Origin: Siphonodentalium dalli
Lineage: Eukaryota > Mollusca > Scaphopoda > Gadilida > Siphonodentaliidae
DNA: 64,000 nt
NCBI GenBank assembly: GCA_032622095.1
Contig: CP136061.1
Span: 5,590,734-5,654,733, forward strand
Direction: 5' to 3'
The translations under genes were made by a program, and so were the position numbers. The notes beneath the pieces are model-generated. The model was given only the letters and a program-made list of their open reading frames with translations. It made no database searches and was not told where the DNA came from. Shown in pieces: positions 26,101 through 38,600 of this stretch; position 1 is the first letter of the stretch; the number at the start of each line of letters is the position of its first letter.

Positions 26101-28694
26101 TATAGGATGTTGTCCACGTTTGGTTTACAGAGTTATCTCCCCTTTTTGTGAAAAAATGGGGTTGCTGTATCTCGAAAAGTATGAGCAGCAGAGACTCAAA
26201 ATGTGGACCATATGTAGAACTCAGGATTCCCTATTGAATCCATACATTATAATTTATGTCCGCGCTTTTTCTACAGAGTTGTCGCCCATGATTCGCAAAA
26301 TTCGATTTATTTCATATCATGTAACCGCCTATAACATGCACGGTATCCATATTTGAGAGATTTTATGTAGTTACCCGTTATCAACTTGCTACGAAAAACA
26401 AGTTTTGAACAGGGACGGACTTATATTTTTGGGTTTTGGGTGGGGGCAAAATTTTCGCAATTTTTTTTTTCGATGATTTCAACTATTTTTACTGTCGTGT
26501 ATCTATAGGGTGTACTAATGATCCTCCTGAAAGAATTTGTAAATCGGTTGAGAAATGTCCAACTTACAGACCATCGAAAATTGTATTCATACATCGATTG
26601 AGGAGAAAGTGCTTGTGGACAAAACTCCTCCTAGACGACGCACGCGAACTGGATTTGGTTTATGTGAGCGTGTTACCCATAGAAAGAAGACGAAATGGTG
26701 CAATTTTGACGAAGATCCAAAAACATTGGTCCATATTAGGGAGGGGGCAAAAATTGTCATATTTTTTTGGTCTCCGATTTGAACCAAAATTGTTGTGAAG
26801 TATCTATAAGATGTACCGAGTGACATTATGAGTGAATTTTGTGAATCGGTTGAAAAATGTAGAAACTGTGGCCCCTTCATTTTTTTCAAGTTTACAGAAG
26901 ATGCACTATGAATTCAAATTCCTTCAACCAATCGTCAATTGTTTAGTGTCATTCGGTGGGGAATTTATAATACTTTTAAACGATTACCGACTTGCCTTAT
27001 TATGTCGATGGAAGCCAGATATAATCGAAATGTATGTACTGAACAGCATTAATATAGGTCTATATAGTAGAATATCGCCACAATATCTTACTAGAACCCT
27101 ACTAAATATTAAAGGGGCATCAAATGCGAACACAATGACGCAAAAATTAGCTCGATATCTCGAAGATTGGCCGAGATATGGCGACTTTTCTACACGCATC
27201 ACCTAATTCCGAGGCAAGGGTGGGGGTCACACCATAACGTTCCAACTGAACACAGAAATGTCAATAAACCATACTATCGACATACCAATCAATTCCGTGC
27301 GAATCCCTTATTATACTTCCATATTTTAATATGGAAGTATATTGTTATTCAATTTATTATTTTTCTCCTCTATTATTATTATTCTAAGCAATTTTTCAAC
27401 TCTTATATCTCCGGAAGTACAAGAGATAGGGAGCTGAAATTTCGTATGCATATAGACCTATACTATTTCTAACTAATAAGAGTATATAGGATGTTGTCCA
27501 CGTTTGGTTTACAGAGTTATCTCCCTTTTTGTGAAAAAATGGGGTTGCTGTATCTCGAAAAGTATGAGCAGCAGAGACTCAAAATGTGGACCATATGTAG
27601 AACTCAGGATTCCCTATTGAATCCATACATTATAATTTATGTCCGCGCTTTTTTCTACAGAGTTGTCGCCCATGATTCGCAAAATTCGATTTATTTCATA
27701 TCATGTAACCGCCTATAACATGCACGGTATCCATATTTGAGAGATTTTATGTAGTTACCCGTTATCAACTTGCTACGAAAACAAGTTTTGAACAGGGACG
27801 GACTTATATTTTGGGTTTTGGGTGGGGGCAAAATTTTCGCAATTTTTTTTTTCGATGATTTCAACTATTTTTACTGTCGTGTATCTATAGGGTGTACTAA
27901 TGATCCTCCTGAAAGAATTTTGTAAATCGGTTGAGAAATGTCCAACTTACAGACCATCGAAAATTGTATTCATACATCGATTGAGGAGAAAGTGCTTGTG
28001 GACAAAACTCCTCCTAGACGACGCACGCGAACTGGATTTGGTTTATGTGAGCGTGTTACCCATAGAAAGAAGACGAAATGGTGCAATTTTGACGAAGATC
28101 CAAAAACATTGGTCCATATTAGGGAGGGGGCAAAAATTGTCATATTTTTTTGGTCTCCGATTTGAACCAAAATTGTTGTGAAGTATCTATAAGATGTACC
28201 GAGTGACATTATGAGTGAATTTTGTGAATCGGTTGAAAAATGTAGAAACTGTGGCCCCTTCATTTTTTTCAAGTTTACAGAAGATGCACTATGAATTCAA
28301 ATTCCTTCAACCAATCGTCAATTGTTTAGTGTCATTCGGTGGGGAATTTATAATACTTTTAAACGATTACCGACTTGCCTTATTATGTCGATGGAAGCCA
28401 GATATAATCGAAATGTATGTACTGAACAGCATTAATATAGGTCTATATAGTAGAATATCGCCACAATATCTTACTAGAACCCTACTAAATATTAAAGGGG
28501 CATCAAATGCGAACACAATGACGCAAAAATTAGCTCGATATCTCGAAGATTGGCCGAGATATGGCGACTTTTCTACACGCATCACCTAATTCCGAGGCAA
28601 GGGTGGGGGTCACACCATAACGTTCCAACTGAACACAGAAATGTCAATAAACCATACTATCGACATACCAATCAATTCCGTGCGAATCCCTTAT
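23163..28694 (+). repeat. Satellite monomers 17-20, block A, indel-rich
   Basis: Monomers start at 23163, 24545, 25927 and 27312, with lengths 1,382, 1,382, 1,385 and 1,383. They contain ten indels relative to their neighbours: loss of 3 bases near 23625; T11 for T10 at 23691-23701; an extra A near 24133; T4 for T5 at 25101-25104; T6 for T5 at 26007-26012; CCCC for CCC at 26139-26142; A5 for A4 at 26394-26398; TTT for TTTT at 26536-26538; T6 for T5 at 27649-27654; and T4 for T5 at 27809-27812. Eight of the ten are single-base changes in homopolymers. The substitution pattern stays block A. This resembles residual long-read consensus error more than natural variation. Confidence 0.92.
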
Positions 28695-31600
28695 TATACT
28701 TCCATATTTTAATATGGAAGTATATTGTTATTCAATTTATTATTTTTCTCCTCTATTATTATTATTCTAAGCAATTTTTCAACTCTTATATCTCCGGAAG
28801 TACAAGAGATAGGGAGCTGAAATTTCGTATGCATATAGACCTATACTATTTCTAACTAATAAGAGTATATAGGATGTTGTCCACGTTTGGTTTACAGAGT
28901 TATCTCCCTTTTTGTGAAAAAATGGGGTTGCTGTATCTCGAAAAGTATGAGCAGCAGAGACTCAAAATGTGGACCATATGTAGAACTCAGGATTCCCTAT
29001 TGAATCCATACATTATAATTTATGTCCGCGCTTTTTCTACAGAGTTGTCGCCCATGATTCGCAAAATTCGATTTATTTCATATCATGTAACCGCCTATAA
29101 CATGCACGGTATCCATATTTGAGAGATTTTATGTAGTTACCCGTTATCAACTTGCTACGAAAACAAGTTTTGAACAGGGACGGACTTATATTTTTGGGTT
29201 TTGGGTGGGGGCAAAATTTTCGCAATTTTTTTTTTCGATGATTTCAACTATTTTTACTGTCGTGTATCTATAGGGTGTACTAATGATCCTCCTGAAAGAA
29301 TTTTGTAAATCGGTTGAGAAATGTCCAACTTACAGACCATCGAAAATTGTATTCATACATCGATTGAGGAGAAAGTGCTTGTGGACAAAACTCCTCCTAG
29401 ACGACGCACGCGAACTGGATTTGGTTTATGTGAGCGTGTTACCCATAGAAAGAAGACGAAATGGTGCAATTTTGACGAAGATCCAAAAACATTGGTCCAT
29501 ATTAGGGAGGGGGCAAAAATTGTCATATTTTTTTGGTCTCCGATTTGAACCAAAATTGTTGTGAAGTATCTATAAGATGTACCGAGTGACATTATGAGTG
29601 AATTTTGTGAATCGGTTGAAAAATGTAGAAACTGTGGCCCCTTCATTTTTTTCAAGTTTACAGAAGATGCACTATGAATTCAAATTCCTTCAACCAATCG
29701 TCAATTGTTTAGTGTCATTCGGTGGGGAATTTATAATACTTTTAAACGATTACCGACTTGCCTTATTATGTCGATGGAAGCCAGATATAATCGAAATGTA
29801 TGTACTGAACAGCATTAATATAGGTCTATATAGTAGAATATCGCCACAATATCTTACTAGAACCCTACTAAATATTAAAGGGGCATCAAATGCGAACACA
29901 ATGACGCAAAAATTAGCTCGATATCTCGAAGATTGGCCGAGATATGGCGACTTTTCTACACGCATCACCTAATTCCGAGGCAAGGGTGGGGGTCACACCA
30001 TAACGTTCCAACTGAACACAGAAATGTCAATAAACCATACTATCGACATACCAATCAATTCCGTGCGAATCCCTTATTATACTTCCATATTTTAATATGG
30101 AAGTATATTGTTATTCAATTTATTATTTTTCTCCTCTATTATTATTATTCTAAGCAATTTTTCAACTCTTATATCTCCGGAAGTACAAGAGATAGGGAGC
30201 TGAAATTTCGTATGCATATAGACCTATACTATTTCTAACTAATAAGAGTATATAGGATGTTGTCCACGTTTGGTTTACAGAGTTATCTCCCTTTTTGTGA
30301 AAAAATGGGGTTGCTGTATCTCGAAAAGTATGAGCAGCAGAGACTCAAAATGTGGACCATATGTAGAACTCAGGATTCCCTATTGAATCCATACATTATA
30401 ATTTATGTCCGCGCTTTTTCTACAGAGTTGTCGCCCATGATTCGCAAAATTCGATTTATTTCATATCATGTAACCGCCTATAACATGCACGGTATCCATA
30501 TTTGAGAGATTTTATGTAGTTACCCGTTATCAACTTGCTACGAAAACAAGTTTTGAACAGGGACGGACTTATATTTTTGGGTTTTGGGTGGGGGCAAAAT
30601 TTTCGCAATTTTTTTTTTCGATGATTTCAACTATTTTTACTGTCGTGTATCTATAGGGTGTACTAATGATCCTCCTGAAAGAATTTTGTAAATCGGTTGA
30701 GAAATGTCCAACTTACAGACCATCGAAAATTGTATTCATACATCGATTGAGGAGAAAGTGCTTGTGGACAAAACTCCTCCTAGACGACGCACGCGAACTG
30801 GATTTGGTTTATGTGAGCGTGTTACCCATAGAAAGAAGACGAAATGGTGCAATTTTGACGAAGATCCAAAAACATTGGTCCATATTAGGGAGGGGGCAAA
30901 AATTGTCATATTTTTTTGGTCTCCGATTTGAACCAAAATTGTTGTGAAGTATCTATAAGATGTACCGAGTGACATTATGAGTGAATTTTGTGAATCGGTT
31001 GAAAAATGTAGAAACTGTGGCCCCTTCATTTTTTTCAAGTTTACAGAAGATGCACTATGAATTCAAATTCCTTCAACCAATCGTCAATTGTTTAGTGTCA
31101 TTCGGTGGGGAATTTATAATACTTTTAAACGATTACCGACTTGCCTTATTATGTCGATGGAAGCCAGATATAATCGAAATGTATGTACTGAACAGCATTA
31201 ATATAGGTCTATATAGTAGAATATCGCCACAATATCTTACTAGAACCCTACTAAATATTAAAGGGGCATCAAATGCGAACACAATGACGCAAAAATTAGC
31301 TCGATATCTCGAAGATTGGCCGAGATATGGCGACTTTTCTACACGCATCACCTAATTCCGAGGCAAGGGTGGGGGTCACACCATAACGTTCCAACTGAAC
31401 ACAGAAATGTCAATAAACCATACTATCGACATACCAATCAATTCCGTGCGAATCCCTTATTATACTTCCATATTTTAATATGGAAGTATATTGTTATTCA
31501 ATTTATTATTTTTCTCCTCTATTATTATTATTCTAAGCAATTTTTCAACTCTTATATCTCCGGAAGTACAAGAGATAGGGAGCTGAAATTTCGTATGCAT

Positions 31601-32843
31601 ATAGACCTATACTATTTCTAACTAATAAGAGTATATAGGATGTTGTCCACGTTTGGTTTACAGAGTTATCTCCCTTTTTGTGAAAAAATGGGGTTGCTGT
31701 ATCTCGAAAAGTATGAGCAGCAGAGACTCAAAATGTGGACCATATGTAGAACTCAGGATTCCCTATTGAATCCATACATTATAATTTATGTCCGCGCTTT
31801 TTCTACAGAGTTGTCGCCCATGATTCGCAAAATTCGATTTATTTCATATCATGTAACCGCCTATAACATGCACGGTATCCATATTTGAGAGATTTTATGT
31901 AGTTACCCGTTATCAACTTGCTACGAAAACAAGTTTTGAACAGGGACGGACTTATATTTTTGGGTTTTGGGTGGGGGCAAAATTTTCGCAATTTTTTTTT
32001 TCGATGATTTCAACTATTTTTACTGTCGTGTATCTATAGGGTGTACTAATGATCCTCCTGAAAGAATTTTGTAAATCGGTTGAGAAATGTCCAACTTACA
32101 GACCATCGAAAATTGTATTCATACATCGATTGAGGAGAAAGTGCTTGTGGACAAAACTCCTCCTAGACGACGCACGCGAACTGGATTTGGTTTATGTGAG
32201 CGTGTTACCCATAGAAAGAAGACGAAATGGTGCAATTTTGACGAAGATCCAAAAACATTGGTCCATATTAGGGAGGGGGCAAAAATTGTCATATTTTTTT
32301 GGTCTCCGATTTGAACCAAAATTGTTGTGAAGTATCTATAAGATGTACCGAGTGACATTATGAGTGAATTTTGTGAATCGGTTGAAAAATGTAGAAACTG
32401 TGGCCCCTTCATTTTTTTCAAGTTTACAGAAGATGCACTATGAATTCAAATTCCTTCAACCAATCGTCAATTGTTTAGTGTCATTCGGTGGGGAATTTAT
32501 AATACTTTTAAACGATTACCGACTTGCCTTATTATGTCGATGGAAGCCAGATATAATCGAAATGTATGTACTGAACAGCATTAATATAGGTCTATATAGT
32601 AGAATATCGCCACAATATCTTACTAGAACCCTACTAAATATTAAAGGGGCATCAAATGCGAACACAATGACGCAAAAATTAGCTCGATATCTCGAAGATT
32701 GGCCGAGATATGGCGACTTTTCTACACGCATCACCTAATTCCGAGGCAAGGGTGGGGGTCACACCATAACGTTCCAACTGAACACAGAAATGTCAATAAA
32801 CCATACTATCGACATACCAATCAATTCCGTGCGAATCCCTTAT
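28695..32843 (+). repeat. Satellite monomers 21-23, block A
   Basis: Three consecutive 1,383-bp monomers starting at 28695, 30078 and 31461. The indels of the preceding stretch stop abruptly and the consensus is restored. Confidence 0.93.
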
Positions 32844-34226
32844 TATACTTCCATATTTTAATATGGAAGTATATTGTTATTCAATTTATTATTTTTCTCC
32901 TCTATTATTATTATTCTAAGCAATTTTTCAACTCTTATATCTCCGGAAGTACAAGAGATAGGGAGCTGAAATTTCGTATGCATATAGACCTATACTATTC
33001 CTAACTAATAAGAGTATATAGGATGTTGTCCACGTTTGGTTTACAGAGTTATCTCCCTTTTTGTGAAAAAATGGGGTTGCTGTATCTCGAAAAGTATGAG
33101 CAGCAGAGACTCAAAATGTGGACCATATGTAGAACTCAGGATTCCCTATTGAATCCATACATTATAATTTATGTCCGCGCTTTTTCTACAGAGTTGTCGC
33201 CCATGATTCGCAAAATTCGATTTATTTCATATCATGTAACCGCCTATAACATGCACGGTATCCATATTTGAGAGATTTTATGTAGTTACCCGTTATCAAC
33301 TTGCTACGAAAACAAGTTTTGAACAGGGACGGACTTATATTTTTGGGTTTTGGGTGGGGGCAAAATTTTCGCAATTTTTTTTTTCGATGATTTCAACTAT
33401 TTTTACTGTCGTGTATCTATAGGGTGTACTAATGATCCTCCTGAAAGAATTTTGTAAATCGGTTGAGAAATGTCCAACTTACAGACCATCGAAAATTGTA
33501 TTCATACATCGATTGAGGAGAAAGTGCTTGTGGACAAAACTCCTCCTAGACGACGCACGCGAACTGGATTTGGTTTATGTGAGCGTGTTACCCATAGAAA
33601 GAAGACGAAATGGTGCAATTTTGACGAAGATCCAAAAACATTGGTCCATATTAGGGAGGGGGCAAAAATTGTCATATTTTTTTGGTCTCCGATTTGAACC
33701 AAAATTGTTGTGAAGTATCTATAAGATGTACCGAGTGACATTATGAGTGAATTTTGTGAATCGGTTGAAAAATGTAGAAACTGTGGCCCCTTCATTTTTT
33801 TCAAGTTTACAGAAGATGCACTATGAATTCAAATTCCTTCAACCAATCGTCAATTGTTTAGTGTCATTCGGTGGGGAATTTATAATACTTTTAAACGATT
33901 ACCGACTTGCCTTATTATGTCGATGGAAGCCAGATATAATCGAAATGTATGTACTGAACAGCATTAATATAGGTCTATATAGTAGAATATCGCCACAATA
34001 TCTTACTAGAACCCTACTAAATATTAAAGGGGCATCAAATGCGAACACAATGACGCAAAAATTAGCTCGATATCTCGAAGATTGGCCGAGATATGGCGAC
34101 TTTTCTACACGCATCACCTAATTCCGAGGCAAGGGTGGGGGTCACACCATAACGTTCCAACTGAACACAGAAATGTCAATAAACCATACTATCGACATAC
34201 CAATCAATTCCGTGCGAATCCCTTAT
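32844..34226 (+). repeat. Satellite monomer 24, block A
   Basis: Full length, with one private substitution, T to C at 33000 (CTATTCCTAAC in place of CTATTTCTAAC). Confidence 0.93.
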
Positions 34227-35646
34227 TATACTTCCATATTTTAATATGGAAGTATATTGTTATTCAATTTATTATTTTTCTCCTCTATTATTATTATTCT
34301 AAGCAATTTTTCAACTCTTATATCTCCGGAAGTACAAGAGATAGGGAGCTGAAATTTCGTATGCATATAGACCTATACTATTTCTAACTAATAAGAGTAT
34401 ATAGGATGTTGTCCACGTTTGGTTTACAGAGTTATCTCCCTTTTTGTGAAAAAATGGGGTTGCTGTATCTCGAAAAGTATGAGCAGCAGAGACTCAAAAT
34501 GTGGACCATATGTAGAACTCAGGATTCCCTATTGAATCCATACATTATAATTTATGTCCGCGCTTTTTCTACAGAGTTGTCGCCCATGATTCGCAAAATT
34601 CGATTTATTTCATATCATGTAACCGCCTATAACATGCACGGTATCCATATTTGAGAGATTTTATGTAGTTACCCGTTATCAACTTGCTACGAAAACAAGT
34701 TTTGAACAGGGACGGACTTATATTTTTGGGTTTTGGGTGGGGGCAAAATTTTCGCAATTTTTTTTTTCGATGATTTCAACTATTTTTACTGTCGTGTATC
34801 TATAGGGTGTACTAATGATCCTCCTGAAAGAATTTTGTAAATCGGTTGAGAAATGTCCAACTTACAGACCATCGAAAATTGTATTCATACATCGATTGAG
34901 GAGAAAGTGCTTGTGGACAAAACTCCTCCTAGACGACGCACGCGAACTGGATTTGGTTTATGTGAGCGTGTTACCCATAGAAAGAAGACGAAATGGTGCA
35001 ATTTTGACGAAGATCCAAAAACATTGGTCCATATTAGGGAGGGGGCAAAAATTGTCATATTTTTTTGGTCTCCGATTTGAACCAAAATTGTTGTGAAGTA
35101 TCTATAAGATGTACCGAGTGACATTATGAGTGAATTTTGTGAATCGGTTGAAAAATGTAGAAACTGTGGCCCCTTCATTTTTTTCAAGTTTACAGAAGAT
35201 GCACTATGAATTCAAATTCCTTCAACCAATCGTCAATTGTTTAGTGTCATTCGGTGGGGAATTTATAATACTTTTAAACGATTACCGACTTGCCTTATTA
35301 TGTCGATGGAAGCCAGATATAATCGAAATGTATGTACTGAACAGCATTAATATAGGTCTATATAGTAGAATATCGCCACAATATCTTACTAGAACCCTAC
35401 TAAATATTAAAGGGGCATCAAATGCGAACACAATGACGCAAAAATTAGCTCGATATCTCGAAGATTGGCCGAGATATGGCGACTTTTCTACACGCATCAC
35501 CTAATTCCGAGGCAAGGGTGGGGGTCACACCATAACGTTCCAACTGAACACAGAAATGTCAATAAACCAAACGTTTCCAACTGAACACAGAAATGTCAAT
35601 AAACCATACTATCGACATACCAATCAATTCCGTGCGAATCCCTTAT
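34227..35646 (+). repeat. Satellite monomer 25, last of block A (1,420 bp)
   Basis: Block A in every diagnostic site up to T at 35533 (CCATAACG). It is 37 bp too long because of the tandem duplication at 35534-35606. The next diagnostic site, in monomer 26 at 35838, is already block B, so the block change lies between these points. Confidence 0.93.
35534..35606 (+). repeat. 36-bp tandem duplication at the block A/B junction
   Basis: The segment AACGTTCCAACTG... to ...AATAAACCA at 35534-35569 is repeated at 35570-35606. The second copy has one extra T (CGTTTCC). The copies meet at ACCA, a short match shared by the segment's end and the bases before its start. No other array monomer has this duplication. 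Confidence 0.95.
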
Positions 35647-38600
35647 TATACTTCCATATTTTAATATGGAAGTATATTGTTATTCAATTTATTATTTTTC
35701 TCCTCTATTATTATTATTCTAAGCAATTTTTCAACTCTTATATCTCCGGAAGTACAAGAGATAGGGAGCTGAAATTTCGTATGCATATAGACCTATACTA
35801 TTTCTAACTAATAAGAGTATATAGGATGTTGTCCACGATTGGTTTACAGAGTTATCTCCCTTTTTGTGAAAAAATGGGGTTGCTGTATCTCGAAAAGTAT
35901 GAGCAGCAGAGACTAAAAATTTGGACCATATGTAGAACTCAGGATTCCCTATTGAATCCATACATTATAATTTATGTCCGCGCTTTTTCTACAGAGTTGT
36001 CGCCCATGATACGCAAAATTCGATTTATTTCATATCATGTAACCGCCTATAACATGCACGGTATCCATATTTGAGAGATTTTATGTAGTTACCCGTTATC
36101 AACTTGCTACGAAAACAAGTTTTGAACAGGGACGGCCTTATATTTTTGGGTTTTGGGTGGGGGCAAAATTTTCGCAATTTTTTTTTTCGATGATTTCAAC
36201 TATTTTTACTGTCGTGTATCTATAGGGTGTACTAATGATCCTCCTGAAAGAATTTTGTAAATCGGTTGAGAAATGTCCAAGTTACAGACCATCGAAAATT
36301 GTATTCATACATCGATTGAGGAGAAAGTGCTTGTGGACAAAACTCCTCCTAGACGACGCACGCGAACTGGATTTGGTCTATGTGAGCGTGTTATCCATAG
36401 AAAGAAGACGAAATGGTGCAATTTTGACGAAGATCCAAAAACATTGGTCCATATTAGGGAGGGGGCAAAAATTGTCATATTTTTTTGGTCTCCGATTTGA
36501 ACCAAAATTGTTGTGAAGTATCTATAAGATGTACCGAGTGAAATTATGAGTGAATTTTGTGAATCGGTTGAAAAATGTAGAAATTGTGGCCCCTTCATTT
36601 TTTTCAAGTTTACAGAAGATGCACTATGAATTCAAATTCCTTCAACCAATCGTCAATTGTTTAGTGTCATTCGGTGGGGAATTTATAATACTTTTAAACG
36701 ATTACCGACGTGCCTTATTATGTCGATGGAAGCCAGATATAATCGAAATGTATGTACTGAACAGCATTAATATAGGTCTATATAGAAGAATATCGCCACA
36801 ATATCTTACTAGAACCCTACTAAATATTAAAGGGGCATCAAATGCGAACACAATGACGCAAAAATTAGCTCGATATCTCGAAGATTGGCCGAGATATGGC
36901 GACTTTTCTACACGCATCACCTAATTCCGAGGCAAGGGTGGGGGTCACACCAGAACGTTCCAACTGAACACAGAAATGTCAATAAACCATACTATCGACA
37001 TACCAATCAATTCCGTGCGAATCCCTTATTATACTTCCATATTTTAATATGGAAGTATATTGTTATTCAATTTATTATTTTTCTCCTCTATTATTATTAT
37101 TCTAAGCAATTTTTCAACTCTTATATCTCCGGAAGTACAAGAGATAGGGAGCTGAAATTTCGTATGCATATAGACCTATACTATTTCTAACTAATAAGAG
37201 TATATAGGATGTTGTCCACGATTGGTTTACAGAGTTATCTCCCTTTTTGTGAAAAAATGGGGTTGCTGTATCTCGAAAAGTATGAGCAGCAGAGACTAAA
37301 AATTTGGACCATATGTAGAACTCAGGATTCCCTATTGAATCCATACATTATAATTTATGTCCGCGCTTTTTCTACAGAGTTGTCGCCCATGATACGCAAA
37401 ATTCGATTTATTTCATATCATGTAACCGCCTATAACATGCACGGTATCCATATTTGAGAGATTTTATGTAGTTACCCGTTATCAACTTGCTACGAAAACA
37501 AGTTTTGAACAGGGACGGCCTTATATTTTTGGGTTTTGGGTGGGGGCAAAATTTTCGCAATTTTTTTTTTCGATGATTTCAACTATTTTTACTGTCGTGT
37601 ATCTATAGGGTGTACTAATGATCCTCCTGAAAGAATTTTGTAAATCGGTTGAGAAATGTCCAAGTTACAGACCATCGAAAATTGTATTCATACATCGATT
37701 GAGGAGAAAGTGCTTGTGGACAAAACTCCTCCTAGACGACGCACGCGAACTGGATTTGGTCTATGTGAGCGTGTTATCCATAGAAAGAAGACGAAATGGT
37801 GCAATTTTGACGAAGATCCAAAAACATTGGTCCATATTAGGGAGGGGGCAAAAATTGTCATATTTTTTTGGTCTCCGATTTGAACCAAAATTGTTGTGAA
37901 GTATCTATAAGATGTACCGAGTGAAATTATGAGTGAATTTTGTGAATCGGTTGAAAAATGTAGAAATTGTGGCCCCTTCATTTTTTTCAAGTTTACAGAA
38001 GATGCACTATGAATTCAAATTCCTTCAACCAATCGTCAATTGTTTAGTGTCATTCGGTGGGGAATTTATAATACTTTTAAACGATTACCGACGTGCCTTA
38101 TTATGTCGATGGAAGCCAGATATAATCGAAATGTATGTACTGAACAGCATTAATATAGGTCTATATAGAAGAATATCGCCACAATATCTTACTAGAACCC
38201 TACTAAATATTAAAGGGGCATCAAATGCGAACACAATGACGCAAAAATTAGCTCGATATCTCGAAGATTGGCCGAGATATGGCGACTTTTCTACACGCAT
38301 CACCTAATTCCGAGGCAAGGGTGGGGGTCACACCAGAACGTTCCAACTGAACACAGAAATGTCAATAAACCATACTATCGACATACCAATCAATTCCGTG
38401 CGAATCCCTTATTATACTTCCATATTTTAATATGGAAGTATATTGTTATTCAATTTATTATTTTTCTCCTCTATTATTATTATTCTAAGCAATTTTTCAA
38501 CTCTTATATCTCCGGAAGTACAAGAGATAGGGAGCTGAAATTTCGTATGCATATAGACCTATACTATTTCTAACTAATAAGAGTATATAGGATGTTGTCC

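Noticed and set aside
35731..35961. 76-codon minus-strand frame present only in block B
   Set aside because: It appears because block B substitutions remove a stop and has no recognisable content.
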